Shown here: one piece after another, positions 52,067 to 60,674 of the stretch
Layout of the letters: each line of letters starts with the position of its first letter
Position numbering within the stretch: position 1 is the first letter of the stretch
NCBI RefSeq assembly: GCF_028802875.1
Contig: NZ_JARAMP010000001.1
Location: 186,001 to 250,000, forward strand
Direction: 5' to 3'
Origin: Seohaeicola sp024304985
Lineage (GTDB): Bacteria; Pseudomonadota; Alphaproteobacteria; Rhodobacterales; Rhodobacteraceae
Length of the DNA stretch: 64,000 nucleotides
Made by a program: the position numbers and the translations under genes
Notes under the pieces: generated by a model
The model's input: the letters and a program-made list of their open reading frames with translations, nothing else
Told to the model about the DNA's origin: nothing
Databases searched by the model: none

Positions 52067-53329
52067 ATGCACAGTGTTGCCCCCGCGAAACCCGCTTCGA
52101 TCTTCACGCCGGTGCTGATCGTCGGTTGCTTCATCATCATGGTCTCTTTCGCGGTGCGCGCCAGTTTCGGCGTGTTCCAGATCCCGATTGCCGAGGAATT
52201 CGGCTGGTTGCGGGCCGAGTTCAGCCTTGCCATCGCCATCCAGAACCTTGCGTGGGGGATCGGACAACCGCTGTTCGGGGCGATGGCCGACAAGGTGGGC
52301 AACCGCAAGGCGATCATCCTTGGTGCGCTGGTCTATGCGGCAGGTTTGGTGCTGTCCTCCTATGCCGTGACGCCGACCGAACATCAGATCTATGAGATCC
52401 TTGTCGGCTTCGGCGTGGCGGGGACCGGTTTTGGCGTGATCCTGGCCGTCGTGGGGCGCGCGTCCAGCGATGAGAACCGGTCGATGAGCCTTGCCATCGC
52501 CACCGCTGCGGGATCGGCGGGGCAAGTGTTCGGCGCGCCGCTGGCGGAGTGGTTGCTGACCATGATGAGTTGGCAGAACGTGTTTCTGGTCTTTGCCGCG
52601 GCGATCCTCGGGATGCTGGTGTTCCTGCCCCTGATGCGCGCCCCGACGCCGCCCGCCAGCAAGGCCGAGCTTGAGGAAAGCATGGGCGCGATCCTGACCA
52701 AAGCGTTCCGCGATCCGTCCTATACGCTGATCTTCCTTGGCTTTTTCAGCTGTGGTTATCAGTTGGGTTTCATCACGGCGCATTTTCCGGCCTTCGTGAC
52801 GGAAATGTGTGGCCCCATCATGCCGGGTGACATCCTGCACAACATCGGGGTCACAACCACCTCGGCGCTGGGGGCGGTCGCGATTTCGCTGATCGGTCTG
52901 GCCAATATCGTGGGCACGCTGACGGCTGGCTGGGCGGGCAAGCGCTATTCCAAGAAGTACCTTCTGGCCGGGATCTATGCCGGGCGCACAGTGGTGGCGG
53001 CGGCCTTCATCATGACGCCGATCACACCTGCGACCGTGTTGCTGTTCTCGGCGGCGATGGGATCGCTGTGGCTGGCCACGGTGCCGCTGACCTCGGGGCT
53101 GATCGCGCATATCTACGGGCTGCGCTACATGGGCACGCTCTATGGGATCGTCTTTTTCAGCCACCAGTTGGGCAGCTTCATGGGCGTCTGGCTGGGTGGC
53201 AAGATGTATGACCTGACGGGCGATTACACGCTGGTCTGGTGGATCGGCGTGGGCGTGGGGGCGTTCAGCGCCATCGTGCATCTGCCGGTGCGCGAAAAGC
53301 CGATGCCGCTGGGTGCGACGGCGGCCTGA
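52067..53329 (+). CDS. MFS transporter
   Basis: A 420-residue major facilitator with 12 predicted helices. It resembles the oxalate/formate-antiporter-like (OFA/monocarboxylate) branch: FAVRASFGVFQIPIAEEFGW at TM1, the motif A-like GAMADKVGNRKAIILGAL, and AGWAGKRYSKKYLLAGIY in the second half. It probably carries an organic acid. The substrate is not evident from neighbours. The frame is open somewhat further upstream, but the ATG at 52067 gives the standard N-terminus. Confidence 0.88.
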   Translation: MHSVAPAKPASIFTPVLIVGCFIIMVSFAVRASFGVFQIPIAEEFGWLRAEFSLAIAIQNLAWGIGQPLFGAMADKVGNRKAIILGALVYAAGLVLSSYAVTPTEHQIYEILVGFGVAGTGFGVILAVVGRASSDENRSMSLAIATAAGSAGQVFGAPLAEWLLTMMSWQNVFLVFAAAILGMLVFLPLMRAPTPPASKAELEESMGAILTKAFRDPSYTLIFLGFFSCGYQLGFITAHFPAFVTEMCGPIMPGDILHNIGVTTTSALGAVAISLIGLANIVGTLTAGWAGKRYSKKYLLAGIYAGRTVVAAAFIMTPITPATVLLFSAAMGSLWLATVPLTSGLIAHIYGLRYMGTLYGIVFFSHQLGSFMGVWLGGKMYDLTGDYTLVWWIGVGVGAFSAIVHLPVREKPMPLGATAA

Positions 53330-53340
53330 GGCGGGCTTTG

Positions 53341-54282
53341 TCAGTCACCGACCGCTTCGGCGGTGAGGGTTTCCTCGATCACCCGCAGCACGGCGCTGGC
53401 ATGGGTATAGGTCAGGCCGTGGCCCGCGCCCTCGATCACCTCGTGGCGCGCGGTGCGGTTCCATTGCGCCAGTTGGCCCATGGCACGGATCGGGATCACC
53501 TTGTCCTCGCGCCCCCAGATGGCCAGCACGGGGATGCCTTCGCGGCTGATCTGGCGATGTGCTTCCTCCAACGAGCGGGGCAGGATCCCGCGCAGGGATG
53601 AGAGGACGGCTGGGATGAAGCCGCGCTTGGACAGTTCCGCTTGTTGATAATCGATGATGCCCTCGACCTCGGATGGCAGGGCACGTTCGGCTTCGGTGCC
53701 CTGCATATGGGCGGCGGGATAGCGCAACAGCATCAGCCAATCGCCAAGGATCGGCGTGTCGCGGGTGAAGCGGGCCATCTTGCCCAGATCATGACCCATG
53801 CCCGCCGGGGCCAGCAGGATCAGGCGGCGCGCCCGTTCGGGGTGGCGCGCGGCAAAGGCGGTGACGATGGCCCCGCCCATGGAATAGCCCAGCAGGGTCA
53901 CATCCTCGGTGATGCCCTGATCGTTCAGCAGATCCTCTAGTTGACGGATAAAGAAATCCTGATCCTGCAAACCTGGCGCGCGGTCGGAATAGCCGCGCCC
54001 GTAGAGGTCATAGACCAGAACCCGAAAGCCCATCAGCGCCAGACCTTTGGCGACCGCATCCCAGACCATCGACGGCGTGGTCAGGCCATGCACACACACG
54101 GCCACAGGCCCGCGCACGGGGCCGATCCAGCGGAAATGGGTGATCCCTTGCGACAGGTGCACGACGTCGCCGGGGGCATCGCGGCGCGCCTCTGCGTTCA
54201 TGGGTTGGCGCATGGCCTCACGGGCGAAGGGGAACAGGGCGATGACGGCCACGAGGGCCAGCAGTAACAAGACCCATGTCAT
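53341..54282 (-). CDS. Alpha/beta hydrolase, membrane-anchored
   Basis: A 313-residue alpha/beta hydrolase. An N-terminal hydrophobic helix (about 2-18) anchors it. The core has HGLTTPSMVW (oxyanion region), the nucleophile in GYSMGG (about 140), the acid in WGREDKVIP and the His in GAGHGLTY. The GYSMGG and GRGYSDRAPG pattern is that of esterases or haloperoxidase-like hydrolases. Its start overlaps the stop of the OCD-like gene by ATGA. Substrate unknown. Confidence 0.85.
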   Translation of the reverse strand: MTWVLLLLALVAVIALFPFAREAMRQPMNAEARRDAPGDVVHLSQGITHFRWIGPVRGPVAVCVHGLTTPSMVWDAVAKGLALMGFRVLVYDLYGRGYSDRAPGLQDQDFFIRQLEDLLNDQGITEDVTLLGYSMGGAIVTAFAARHPERARRLILLAPAGMGHDLGKMARFTRDTPILGDWLMLLRYPAAHMQGTEAERALPSEVEGIIDYQQAELSKRGFIPAVLSSLRGILPRSLEEAHRQISREGIPVLAIWGREDKVIPIRAMGQLAQWNRTARHEVIEGAGHGLTYTHASAVLRVIEETLTAEAVGD

Positions 54283-55211
54283 TGCGCCGCCCTCCACGCG
54301 TCAAGGATATAGCGGCTGGTCATCAGGTCCAGATGCGCGCCGCCGCCGTTCTTGAACAGGGTGATCTCGTCCTCTGACCGGCGCGCGAAAGCGTCGGGCG
54401 CGTAATAATCGGCAAGGATATCGGCGCGCGAAATCACGTTGCGGGCGAGCGGGTCCTTGATCTCGCCGATATGGCCGATGGTGGTGTCGTAGCTGTCCAC
54501 GAAGATGCGGGCGCGTTGCAGGGCGGTGTCGTCGGCCTCACGCATGTCGGGCCGATAGGCGCCGATCAGGTCAAGATGCTGACCGGGGCGGAGCCAATCG
54601 CCCTTGATGATCGGGTTCGTGCTCATGGTGGCGCAGGTGATGATATCGGCCTGTGTCACGGCCTGCGCCAGATCATCGGCCACGGTCATATCAGGCCAGT
54701 CGGCGGCCAAAGCCTCGGCCCCGGCCCTTGTGCGGTTCCAGACGGTGAACTGGGCGTCGGGAAAGCCCGCGCCATAAGCCTGCCGGAGAGAGCGGCCCAC
54801 GGTGCCTGCGCCCACGATCAGGATTTTGCGGCTGTCGGGGCGGGCAAGGCGCAGCGCGGCACAGAGGCTGTCGCCTGCGGTTTTCCACTTGGTTACCAGA
54901 TGGAAATCGACAATCGCCTCGAGCATGCCGTCGCGGTCGGAATAGAGGGTGACACCGCCATTGACGGCAGGTTTGCCGATGGCGGCGTTGCCCGGAAAGA
55001 TCGTGGCGGATTTCACCGCCAGCCCCAGCCCGTCGATCCATGCGGCGCGATTGAGCAGCGTGTCGGGGGTGCGATAGAGGAAGGTATCCGCAATCTCGGC
55101 CTTTGGCAGGGTGTGGCCGTGGGTGATGGCGCGGGTCAGGTCCAGCCAGTCCAGATGCGCCTCGGCGGTGAAGGGGATCATGGGGATCATGGGGATCATG
55201 GGGATGGTCAT
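54279..55211 (-). CDS. Ornithine cyclodeaminase/mu-crystallin family protein, atypical
   Basis: A 310-residue Rossmann protein of the ornithine cyclodeaminase/mu-crystallin family: ILIVGAGTVGRSLRQAYGAGF (NAD binding) with the flanking substrate domain. Two residues I expect from true ornithine cyclodeaminases differ: the substrate-Arg motif RTAA reads KTAGDS, and the catalytic Asp in the GxD motif is replaced (GAYRPDM). It may be a reductase of a cyclic imine acid or of another keto acid. The N-terminus is a run of Met-Ile-Pro repeats coded by a 9-nt tandem repeat. Both neighbours overlap by ATGA. Confidence 0.82.
   Translation of the reverse strand: MTIPMIPMIPMIPFTAEAHLDWLDLTRAITHGHTLPKAEIADTFLYRTPDTLLNRAAWIDGLGLAVKSATIFPGNAAIGKPAVNGGVTLYSDRDGMLEAIVDFHLVTKWKTAGDSLCAALRLARPDSRKILIVGAGTVGRSLRQAYGAGFPDAQFTVWNRTRAGAEALAADWPDMTVADDLAQAVTQADIITCATMSTNPIIKGDWLRPGQHLDLIGAYRPDMREADDTALQRARIFVDSYDTTIGHIGEIKDPLARNVISRADILADYYAPDAFARRSEDEITLFKNGGGAHLDLMTSRYILDAWRAAQ
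55173..55211 (-). repeat. 9-nt tandem repeat at a start codon
   Basis: Three exact copies of ATGATCCCC (minus strand) follow a 12-nt variant that holds the start codon at 55211. Each unit contains an in-frame ATG. AAGGAGG lies 4 nt before the first one, so changes in copy number would not shift the frame but would alter the N-terminus. Confidence 0.9.
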
Positions 55212-55828
55212 GCGGCCTCCTTTGCGGTCAAGAGACCTTGGGATATCAGGCGGTTGGCCCAGCCTTCGGGTCCGTCGAAGAGATGGGTTTGCCAGCCGCG
55301 CGCGGCGGCGGCGGCGATATTCTCGGCCCGGTCATCGGTGAACAAAAGCGCGGAGGGCGGGATGCCGCAGTCCTGTTCGAGCAGTTCATAGATGCGCGGG
55401 GCGGGTTTGGTCACACCCAGCGCACCCGAGAGGTACAGCTGGTCGAACTCATCAAGAAAGGGATAGCTGGCGCGCGCCATGGCGAAGGGTTCCAGCCCGA
55501 AGTTGGACAGGGCAAAGACCGGCACGCCACGGGCGCGCAGGGCCCGCATGAGGCGCACGGAATGGGGGATGTCGGGGCGGGCCATGTCGAGCCAGTGCTG
55601 GTGCCACATCAAGATCGCCTCGGCATGAGCAGGGAATTCGCTTGCGGTGCGTTGGATTTCCCCGGCGAAATCACCACCGGAGTCGACACGGTCGTTCATC
55701 GCGTGCAGGTCCACATCCGCGAACATGGAGCGGCGGCGGTCAGGGCCGATGGTGGCGTCATAGAACCGTTCGGGCTGCCATTCGATCAGCACATTGCCGA
55801 TATCGAAGATCACGGCCTGAACGGACAT
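55208..55828 (-). CDS. HAD-superfamily hydrolase, YihX-like
   Basis: A 206-residue HAD phosphatase. Motif I is FDIGNVLIEW (nucleophile D9, with G in place of the usual second Asp), motif II is ALSNFG, and the C-terminal part has the KP lysine (GVTKPAPRIYE) and the acidic pair FTDDRAEN. This matches the YihX/2-haloacid-like subgroup that dephosphorylates sugar phosphates or removes halogen. It leads a three-gene overlapped unit with the OCD-like and hydrolase genes. Confidence 0.87.
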   Translation of the reverse strand: MSVQAVIFDIGNVLIEWQPERFYDATIGPDRRRSMFADVDLHAMNDRVDSGGDFAGEIQRTASEFPAHAEAILMWHQHWLDMARPDIPHSVRLMRALRARGVPVFALSNFGLEPFAMARASYPFLDEFDQLYLSGALGVTKPAPRIYELLEQDCGIPPSALLFTDDRAENIAAAAARGWQTHLFDGPEGWANRLISQGLLTAKEAA

Positions 55829-55843
55829 TCGCCTCTCCCTCTG

Positions 55844-56299
55844 CTATCCCTGCCGGAGGGCCGCGCGGAGTTCGCGGTCCAGCGCCTCAAGAAAGCGCGA
55901 CCGATCCGCCTTTGTAAAACCCTTGCCACCGCCTTGGCGGAAGGGATCGGCGGCGCGCAGGTCGGTCATCAGGTCGCGCGTTGCCAGAACATTGCCGATA
56001 TTCGCCTGTGTCAACGCCTCGCCATTATGTTTCAGCACGCGCGCGCCAGCGGCCACGCATTTCGCGGCCAAGGGGATATCGCCCGTCACCACCACATCGC
56101 CCGGCCCGGCGCGGTCGGCGATCCACATATCGGCCACGTCAGGGCCAGCATCCACGATCACCACCTCGACCAGCGGATTGCGTGAAAGGCGCAGCCCGCC
56201 GTTGCTGACAAGTTTCATCGCGATGCCGTGGCGGGTGGCCACGCGTTCAGCCTCTTCCTTGACCGGGCAGGCGTCGGCGTCGATGAAGAGCGTGCTCAC
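55844..56299 (-). CDS. YaiI/YqxD (DUF188) family protein
   Basis: A 151-residue protein of the UPF0178/YaiI family, which has a PIN-like fold and is thought to be a nuclease. Conserved: FIDADACPVKEEAER at the start, VDAGPDVADMWIADRAGPGDVVVTGDIPLA, and the C-terminal DLMTDLRAAD. Its start overlaps the fghA stop by ATGA. Confidence 0.92.
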   Translation of the reverse strand: MSTLFIDADACPVKEEAERVATRHGIAMKLVSNGGLRLSRNPLVEVVIVDAGPDVADMWIADRAGPGDVVVTGDIPLAAKCVAAGARVLKHNGEALTQANIGNVLATRDLMTDLRAADPFRQGGGKGFTKADRSRFLEALDRELRAALRQG

Positions 56300-57126
56300 G
56301 TATAAAGCGCCTCGGCGTGGAAGGTCACGTGATCCTCCATGAAGGTGGAGACGAAGAAATAGCTGTGATCATAGCCCGGTTGCAGGCGCAGGGTGGCCTG
56401 CGCGCGGCGGGCCATCACGGCATGGGCCAGCGTTTCGGGGCGGAGGTTGTCAAGGAACTGGTCCTTGGTGCCGGTATCGCAGAGCAGCGGGATATCCAGA
56501 CCCACCTCGCGCATCATCAGGCTGGCATCGTGGCGCGCCCAAGTGCTTTCGTCCGTGCCCAGATAAGCAGTCAGTTGTTTGCGCCCCCAGTCCGCGCCCG
56601 TCGGGTTGCAGATCGGCGCGAAGGCCGAGACCGAACGGAAGCGCCCCGGCAGGCCCATGGCGAGGGTGAGTGCGCCGTGACCACCCATGGAATGCCCCGT
56701 GATCGCCTGCCGTTCCGGGTCGAGGGCGAATTCGTTGAAGAGCAGGCCCGGCAGATCCTCGGCCACATAATCCCACATGCGGAAATGCGGGGCCCATGGC
56801 GCCTGCGTCGCGTTGACGTAAAAGCCCGCCCCCTGCCCCAGATCATAGGCCGCGTCATCGGCCACGCCTTCGCCGCGCGGGCTGGTGTCGGGAAAGACCA
56901 AGGCGATGCCCTGTTCCGCCGCCCAACCCTGCGCGCCGGCCTTGACCATCGCGTTTTCATGCGTGCAGGTCAGGCCCGACAGATACCACAGGACGGGGAC
57001 GGGGCCGTCCTTCGCCTCGGCCGGAAGGAACAGGCCGAAGGTCATGTCGGTGCCCGTGGCCTTGGAGGCGTGTTTATAGACGCCCTGCACACCGCCGAAA
57101 CAGGCATTCTCCGAGATGGTTTGCAT
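56296..57126 (-). CDS. fghA: S-formylglutathione hydrolase
   Basis: A 276-residue serine hydrolase that hydrolyses S-formylglutathione to formate and glutathione, the second step in glutathione-dependent formaldehyde oxidation. The nucleophile is in GHSMGGHGA (about 142-150); SGLTCTHENAMVKAG (about 50-64) and HSYFFVSTFMEDH (near the C-terminus) are typical. The start at 57126 has AAAGGAG upstream. The first enzyme of the route is encoded at 61280-62410, not adjacent but nearby. Confidence 0.95.
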   Translation of the reverse strand: MQTISENACFGGVQGVYKHASKATGTDMTFGLFLPAEAKDGPVPVLWYLSGLTCTHENAMVKAGAQGWAAEQGIALVFPDTSPRGEGVADDAAYDLGQGAGFYVNATQAPWAPHFRMWDYVAEDLPGLLFNEFALDPERQAITGHSMGGHGALTLAMGLPGRFRSVSAFAPICNPTGADWGRKQLTAYLGTDESTWARHDASLMMREVGLDIPLLCDTGTKDQFLDNLRPETLAHAVMARRAQATLRLQPGYDHSYFFVSTFMEDHVTFHAEALYT

Positions 57127-57159
57127 GGGTGAACGCTCCTTTGTGGTGTTGGTCATTGG

Positions 57160-58089
57160 TCAGAGCAGCGAGACCCAGCCGATCACCAGCGAGACGGTGA
57201 CGATGCTGAGCGCCGTGGAAATCAGGATGGAGGACGAGACGCGATGCGGTGCAATCCCGTAATGCTGCGCCAGCATATAGACATTGCCCGCCACAGGCAG
57301 GGCTGCCGCCGCGATCATGACACCTGCCGCATAGGGTTCGACAGGAAAGATCACGAGGGCCGCCACGGCCACCGCCGCCGGATGCAGGACCAGTTTGCAG
57401 AACGAGAGCCAGCCCGCCACGAACACCCGCTCCGCCGATTTCGACGCGAGCGAGGCCCCGATGGCAAACAGCGCGCCGGGGGTGGCGGCATTGCCCAGCA
57501 GGATCACGAATTCATTCAGCGGGCCCGGGATGGGGATTTGCAGCCCCGACCATGTCAGGCCCAGCACGATGGACACGATCATCGGGTTCTTGATCAGCCC
57601 GATCCCGATGCTGCGGAAGATGCCGAAGGACAGCCGCCCGTCGCGCGCGCCGGTGATGATGATCACGATCAGGCTGCCGAACACGATCAGATCGACCGCC
57701 AGCACCAGCATCACAGGGGCAATCGCCGCCTCGCCCAGCAGCAGGACCAGCATCGGGATGCCCAGAAAGCCGACATTGCCGATAGTGGCGCATTGCGCCT
57801 CGACCGCGGCTTCCTGCACCGGGATGCGGCGCAGGATCGCCACGCCTGTCGCCAGCAGATAGACCACCACCGTGCCCAACAGATAGGCCTTCACGAAGGT
57901 CAGATCAAAGACCGCCGCGAGCGACAGGTTCGCGGAAAAGCGGAACAGCATGGCCGACAATGCGAAATAGAAGACGAACTTGGTCAGCCATGCCGTCGCG
58001 GCCTCGGTGAAAAAGCCGGTCCGCCCCGCGCCGTAGCCGACGCCGATCACCATGAAGAAAGGCAGGGTCTTCAGGAAAATTTCGAACAT
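57160..58089 (-). CDS. AEC-family transporter (auxin efflux carrier type)
   Basis: A 309-residue membrane protein with about ten helices, of the AEC/BASS-like carrier family. It opens FLKTLPFFMVIGVGYGAG, typical of this family, and carries a loop with a TRUE-type break at IGNVGFLGIPML. Substrates in the family include auxin and dicarboxylates. It precedes fghA on the same strand, 33 nt away. Confidence 0.88.
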   Translation of the reverse strand: MFEIFLKTLPFFMVIGVGYGAGRTGFFTEAATAWLTKFVFYFALSAMLFRFSANLSLAAVFDLTFVKAYLLGTVVVYLLATGVAILRRIPVQEAAVEAQCATIGNVGFLGIPMLVLLLGEAAIAPVMLVLAVDLIVFGSLIVIIITGARDGRLSFGIFRSIGIGLIKNPMIVSIVLGLTWSGLQIPIPGPLNEFVILLGNAATPGALFAIGASLASKSAERVFVAGWLSFCKLVLHPAAVAVAALVIFPVEPYAAGVMIAAAALPVAGNVYMLAQHYGIAPHRVSSSILISTALSIVTVSLVIGWVSLL

Positions 58090-58180
58090 CAGCCGTTGGT
58101 AGCATGGCAGGGGGCGGCGTCAATCTCAGATGCGCGCGTCCCGTGCGACCGAAGATGCCCACGCCCTGCCCCATGCCCGA

Positions 58181-59155
58181 TCACCCGCTGCCGATCAGCA
58201 CACCCGCTGCCAGAACCAGCGCCCCGCCCAGCACCACCTGCAAGGCGGCGCGGAAAAACGGGGTTTCCATATAGCGGTTCTGGATCCATGCGATGGCCCA
58301 CAGCTCGACAAAGACGACCGCGATGGCGATCACTGTCGCAGTCCAGAAATCGGTGATCAGATAGGGCAGCGCGTGGCCCAAACCGCCCACTGTGGTCATG
58401 ACGCCAGAGGAGACACCCCGCTTGACGGGCGATCCACGCCCGGACAATTCGCCGTCATCCGAGGCCGCTTCGGTGAAACCCATCGAAATCCCTGCCCCGA
58501 TGGACGCCGCCAGACCCACCTGAAACGTGGTCCAGGTATCCTGCGTGGCAAAGGCCGTGGCAAAGATCGGCGCAAGGGTCGAGACCGAGCCGTCCATCAA
58601 CCCGGCCAAGCCCGGCTGCACCCATGTCAGCACGAACTGTCGGTGCGAGGTGCGCGCCTCGGCCGCTTTGGCATCACCGGCCAGATGCCGCGATTCCAGA
58701 TCACCGGCCACCGCCTGATGCCCCGCCTCGGCTGCGGCCAGATCGCCCAGCAATTTGCGCGTGGCCGCATCCGTGCTGCGCTGCGCGGCCTTGAGGTAGA
58801 AGGCTTCCGCCTCGCGCTCCATCCCCTCGGCCTCGGCGCGGATGCGGTCGATTCCCAGATTCTCGATCAGCCAGACCGGGCGGCGGGCATAATAGCCCGC
58901 CACGTGTTCGCGCCGGATCAAGGGGATGACATCGCCAAAGCGGGCGCTGTGCAGGTCGATCAGGCGGCGGCGATGGCCGTCCTCCTCGGTCGCCATGCCG
59001 TCGAACAGCGCCGCGGTGTCGGGATAATCGGCGCGCAGACGCTCGGCATAGCTGCGATAGATGCGGGCGTCGTCCTCCTCGGACGAGATCGCCAGCGCCA
59101 GAACCTCACGCTCGCTCAGATCACGGAACTGGCGACGATGGGACAGAAAGGACAT
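58181..59155 (-). CDS. mbfA: Membrane-bound ferritin-like iron exporter MbfA
   Basis: A 324-residue fusion of a ferritin/rubrerythrin-like domain and a VIT1-type membrane domain. The first 155 residues hold di-iron ligands (EEDDARIYRSY, ATEEDGHRRR, EREAEAFYLKA, LAAAEAGHQ). The C-terminal half has about five membrane helices with VSTLAPIFATAF and GISMGFTEAAS. MbfA exports iron and protects against iron and peroxide stress in alphaproteobacteria, where it is repressed by Irr. A perfect Irr box lies 19-35 nt upstream of the start, which supports the same control here. Confidence 0.93.
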   Translation of the reverse strand: MSFLSHRRQFRDLSEREVLALAISSEEDDARIYRSYAERLRADYPDTAALFDGMATEEDGHRRRLIDLHSARFGDVIPLIRREHVAGYYARRPVWLIENLGIDRIRAEAEGMEREAEAFYLKAAQRSTDAATRKLLGDLAAAEAGHQAVAGDLESRHLAGDAKAAEARTSHRQFVLTWVQPGLAGLMDGSVSTLAPIFATAFATQDTWTTFQVGLAASIGAGISMGFTEAASDDGELSGRGSPVKRGVSSGVMTTVGGLGHALPYLITDFWTATVIAIAVVFVELWAIAWIQNRYMETPFFRAALQVVLGGALVLAAGVLIGSG

Positions 59156-59173
59156 GGATCGGCTTCCCGGAAT

Positions 59174-59190
59174 ATTAGAATTGTTCTAAT
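59174..59190. promoter_or_regulatory. Irr box (ICE motif) of mbfA
   Basis: ATTAGAA-TTG-TTCTAAT is a perfect inverted repeat that matches the iron control element bound by Irr (TTTAGAA-N3-TTCTAAA type). It overlaps the region where the mbfA promoter must lie. Confidence 0.85.
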
Positions 59191-59246
59191 CTAAGCCATT
59201 CCCCATCCTGCGGCAAGTGCGATGGCGCGCAGCAGATCGCTTGTCG

Positions 59247-59265
59247 AAACTGAACCAATCAGTTT
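59247..59265. promoter_or_regulatory. Candidate TetR operator
   Basis: AAACTGA-ACCAA-TCAGTTT is a perfect 7-bp inverted repeat 31 nt upstream of the TetR-family gene and 91 nt upstream of mbfA. Confidence 0.6.
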
Positions 59266-59296
59266 AAGCTATTGGAGGGTGCAGGGGGATAACATC

Positions 59297-59932
59297 ATGA
59301 ACATGAGTGCGGTTCACACGCGTGTAAAACCCCGCAAGGGGCGCAAATACGACCAGGTGCTGGACGGCGCGCGCGAAGTGTTTCTTGTGGCCGGGTTCGA
59401 GGGGGCCTCGGTCGATGATATCGCCCGCGCGGCGGGCGTGTCCAAGGCCACGCTCTACAGCTATTTCCCCGACAAGCGGCTGATGTTCACGGCCATGGCC
59501 GAACGCGAATGTGGCCGTCAGGCCGCCGCCGCCTTGCAGGTGATCGACATGAACGCCCCGCCCGCACAGGTGCTCCGGCTTGCCGCGCATCGGTTGATCC
59601 GCATTCTTCTGTCCGATTTCGCGCAGCGCATCTTCCGTGTCTGCGTGGCCGAGGCGGACCGCTTTCCCGAACTGGGGCAGGCCTTTTATGACAGCGGCCC
59701 CGCCTTGGGGCGTGCCCGGATCATGGATTATCTGTCGCAGGCCCGCGGACGCGGCGAAGTGGCGATTGCCGATATGGAACTGGCCGCCGATCAATTCGCC
59801 GAACTGTGCAAGGCTGATCTGTGGACACGCGCTGTCTTCGGGATTCAGACCAGCTTCACGGATGCCGAGATCGACCGCGTGGTCGATGGTGCCGTGACCA
59901 CCTTCCTTGCCCGGTACGGCACGCAGCCTTGA
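59297..59932 (+). CDS. TetR/AcrR-family regulator
   Basis: A 211-residue TetR regulator: N-terminal helix-turn-helix (about 20-65; GFEGASVDDIARAAGVSKATLYSYFPDK) and a helical ligand domain of the AefR-like type. Start at 59297 with GGGGGAT upstream; the frame is open 25 codons further across the operator, so the later ATG is preferred. It is divergent from mbfA, separated by 141 nt holding an Irr box and a second palindrome. It may control itself and possibly mbfA. Confidence 0.9.
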   Translation: MNMSAVHTRVKPRKGRKYDQVLDGAREVFLVAGFEGASVDDIARAAGVSKATLYSYFPDKRLMFTAMAERECGRQAAAALQVIDMNAPPAQVLRLAAHRLIRILLSDFAQRIFRVCVAEADRFPELGQAFYDSGPALGRARIMDYLSQARGRGEVAIADMELAADQFAELCKADLWTRAVFGIQTSFTDAEIDRVVDGAVTTFLARYGTQP

Positions 59933-59936
59933 CGGA

Positions 59937-60659
59937 TCAGTCGATCCGCCGCACCAGAAGCTGATTGCCCGATCCGCGCTTGGTCTCGAATATCTTCAGA
60001 TCCGCGACCAGATCGCTCAGCTTCTTCTTGCCATAGCTGCGCGTGTCGAAATCGGGATTGGCCGCCGTGATGAACTGGCCCAAGGGGCCCAGCGCATACC
60101 AGTCATCCTCCTGGTCGATGCTGTCCATCGCCTTGAGGATCAGATCGCGCGCCTCGCTCAGATTGCTGGCGGGCAACGGCGTGGTCTTGGCGGCGGGTTT
60201 GTCGGTCGGGTCCGCGCCCATCAGGTTTTCGAGGAAGATGAACCGCTTGCAGGCCTTGCGGAACGCCTCGGGCGTTTTCTGCGCGCCGATGCCGAAGGCA
60301 TCCAAGCCCTGTTCGCGGATGCGACTGGCCAGCCGCGTGAAATCGCTGTCGGACGAGATCAGCACGAAGCCGTCGAACCGTCCCGAATGCATCAGGTCCA
60401 TCGCGTCGATGACCAGCGCGATATCGGATGCGTTCTTGCCCACGGTATTGGCGGGCTGATGATGCGGCACCAGACCGAATTCGGCCTGCACCTTGTTCCA
60501 GCCATTCATCTGCGGGCTGGAGAAATCCCCATAGACGCGGCGCACGCTCGCCTCGCCCATGCCCGCAATCTCTTCGAAAATGGCGCGGGTCCAGCGCGGC
60601 GAGGTATTGTCGGCGTCGATCAGCACGGCCAGAAGCGGCGGGCGGGAAGGGTTGTCCAT
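59937..60659 (-). CDS. NYN-domain nuclease-like protein with OST-HTH/LOTUS
   Basis: A 240-residue protein. The first 150 residues are an NYN/PIN-like nuclease domain with acidic active-site residues in LIDADNTSPR, ALVIDAMDLM and ISSDSDFTRLA. Residues about 165-235 form an OST-HTH/LOTUS domain (YALGPLGQFITAANPDFDTRSYGKKKLSDLVADL), which binds RNA or protein. Such proteins are predicted to cut structured RNA; no bacterial target is known to me. Confidence 0.9.
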   Translation of the reverse strand: MDNPSRPPLLAVLIDADNTSPRWTRAIFEEIAGMGEASVRRVYGDFSSPQMNGWNKVQAEFGLVPHHQPANTVGKNASDIALVIDAMDLMHSGRFDGFVLISSDSDFTRLASRIREQGLDAFGIGAQKTPEAFRKACKRFIFLENLMGADPTDKPAAKTTPLPASNLSEARDLILKAMDSIDQEDDWYALGPLGQFITAANPDFDTRSYGKKKLSDLVADLKIFETKRGSGNQLLVRRID

Positions 60660-60674
60660 GGTCTGTCCAGTCTG

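Noticed and set aside
55173..55211. Short tandem repeat as a CRISPR-like array
   Set aside because: Units are 9 nt with no spacers and lie inside a gene start.
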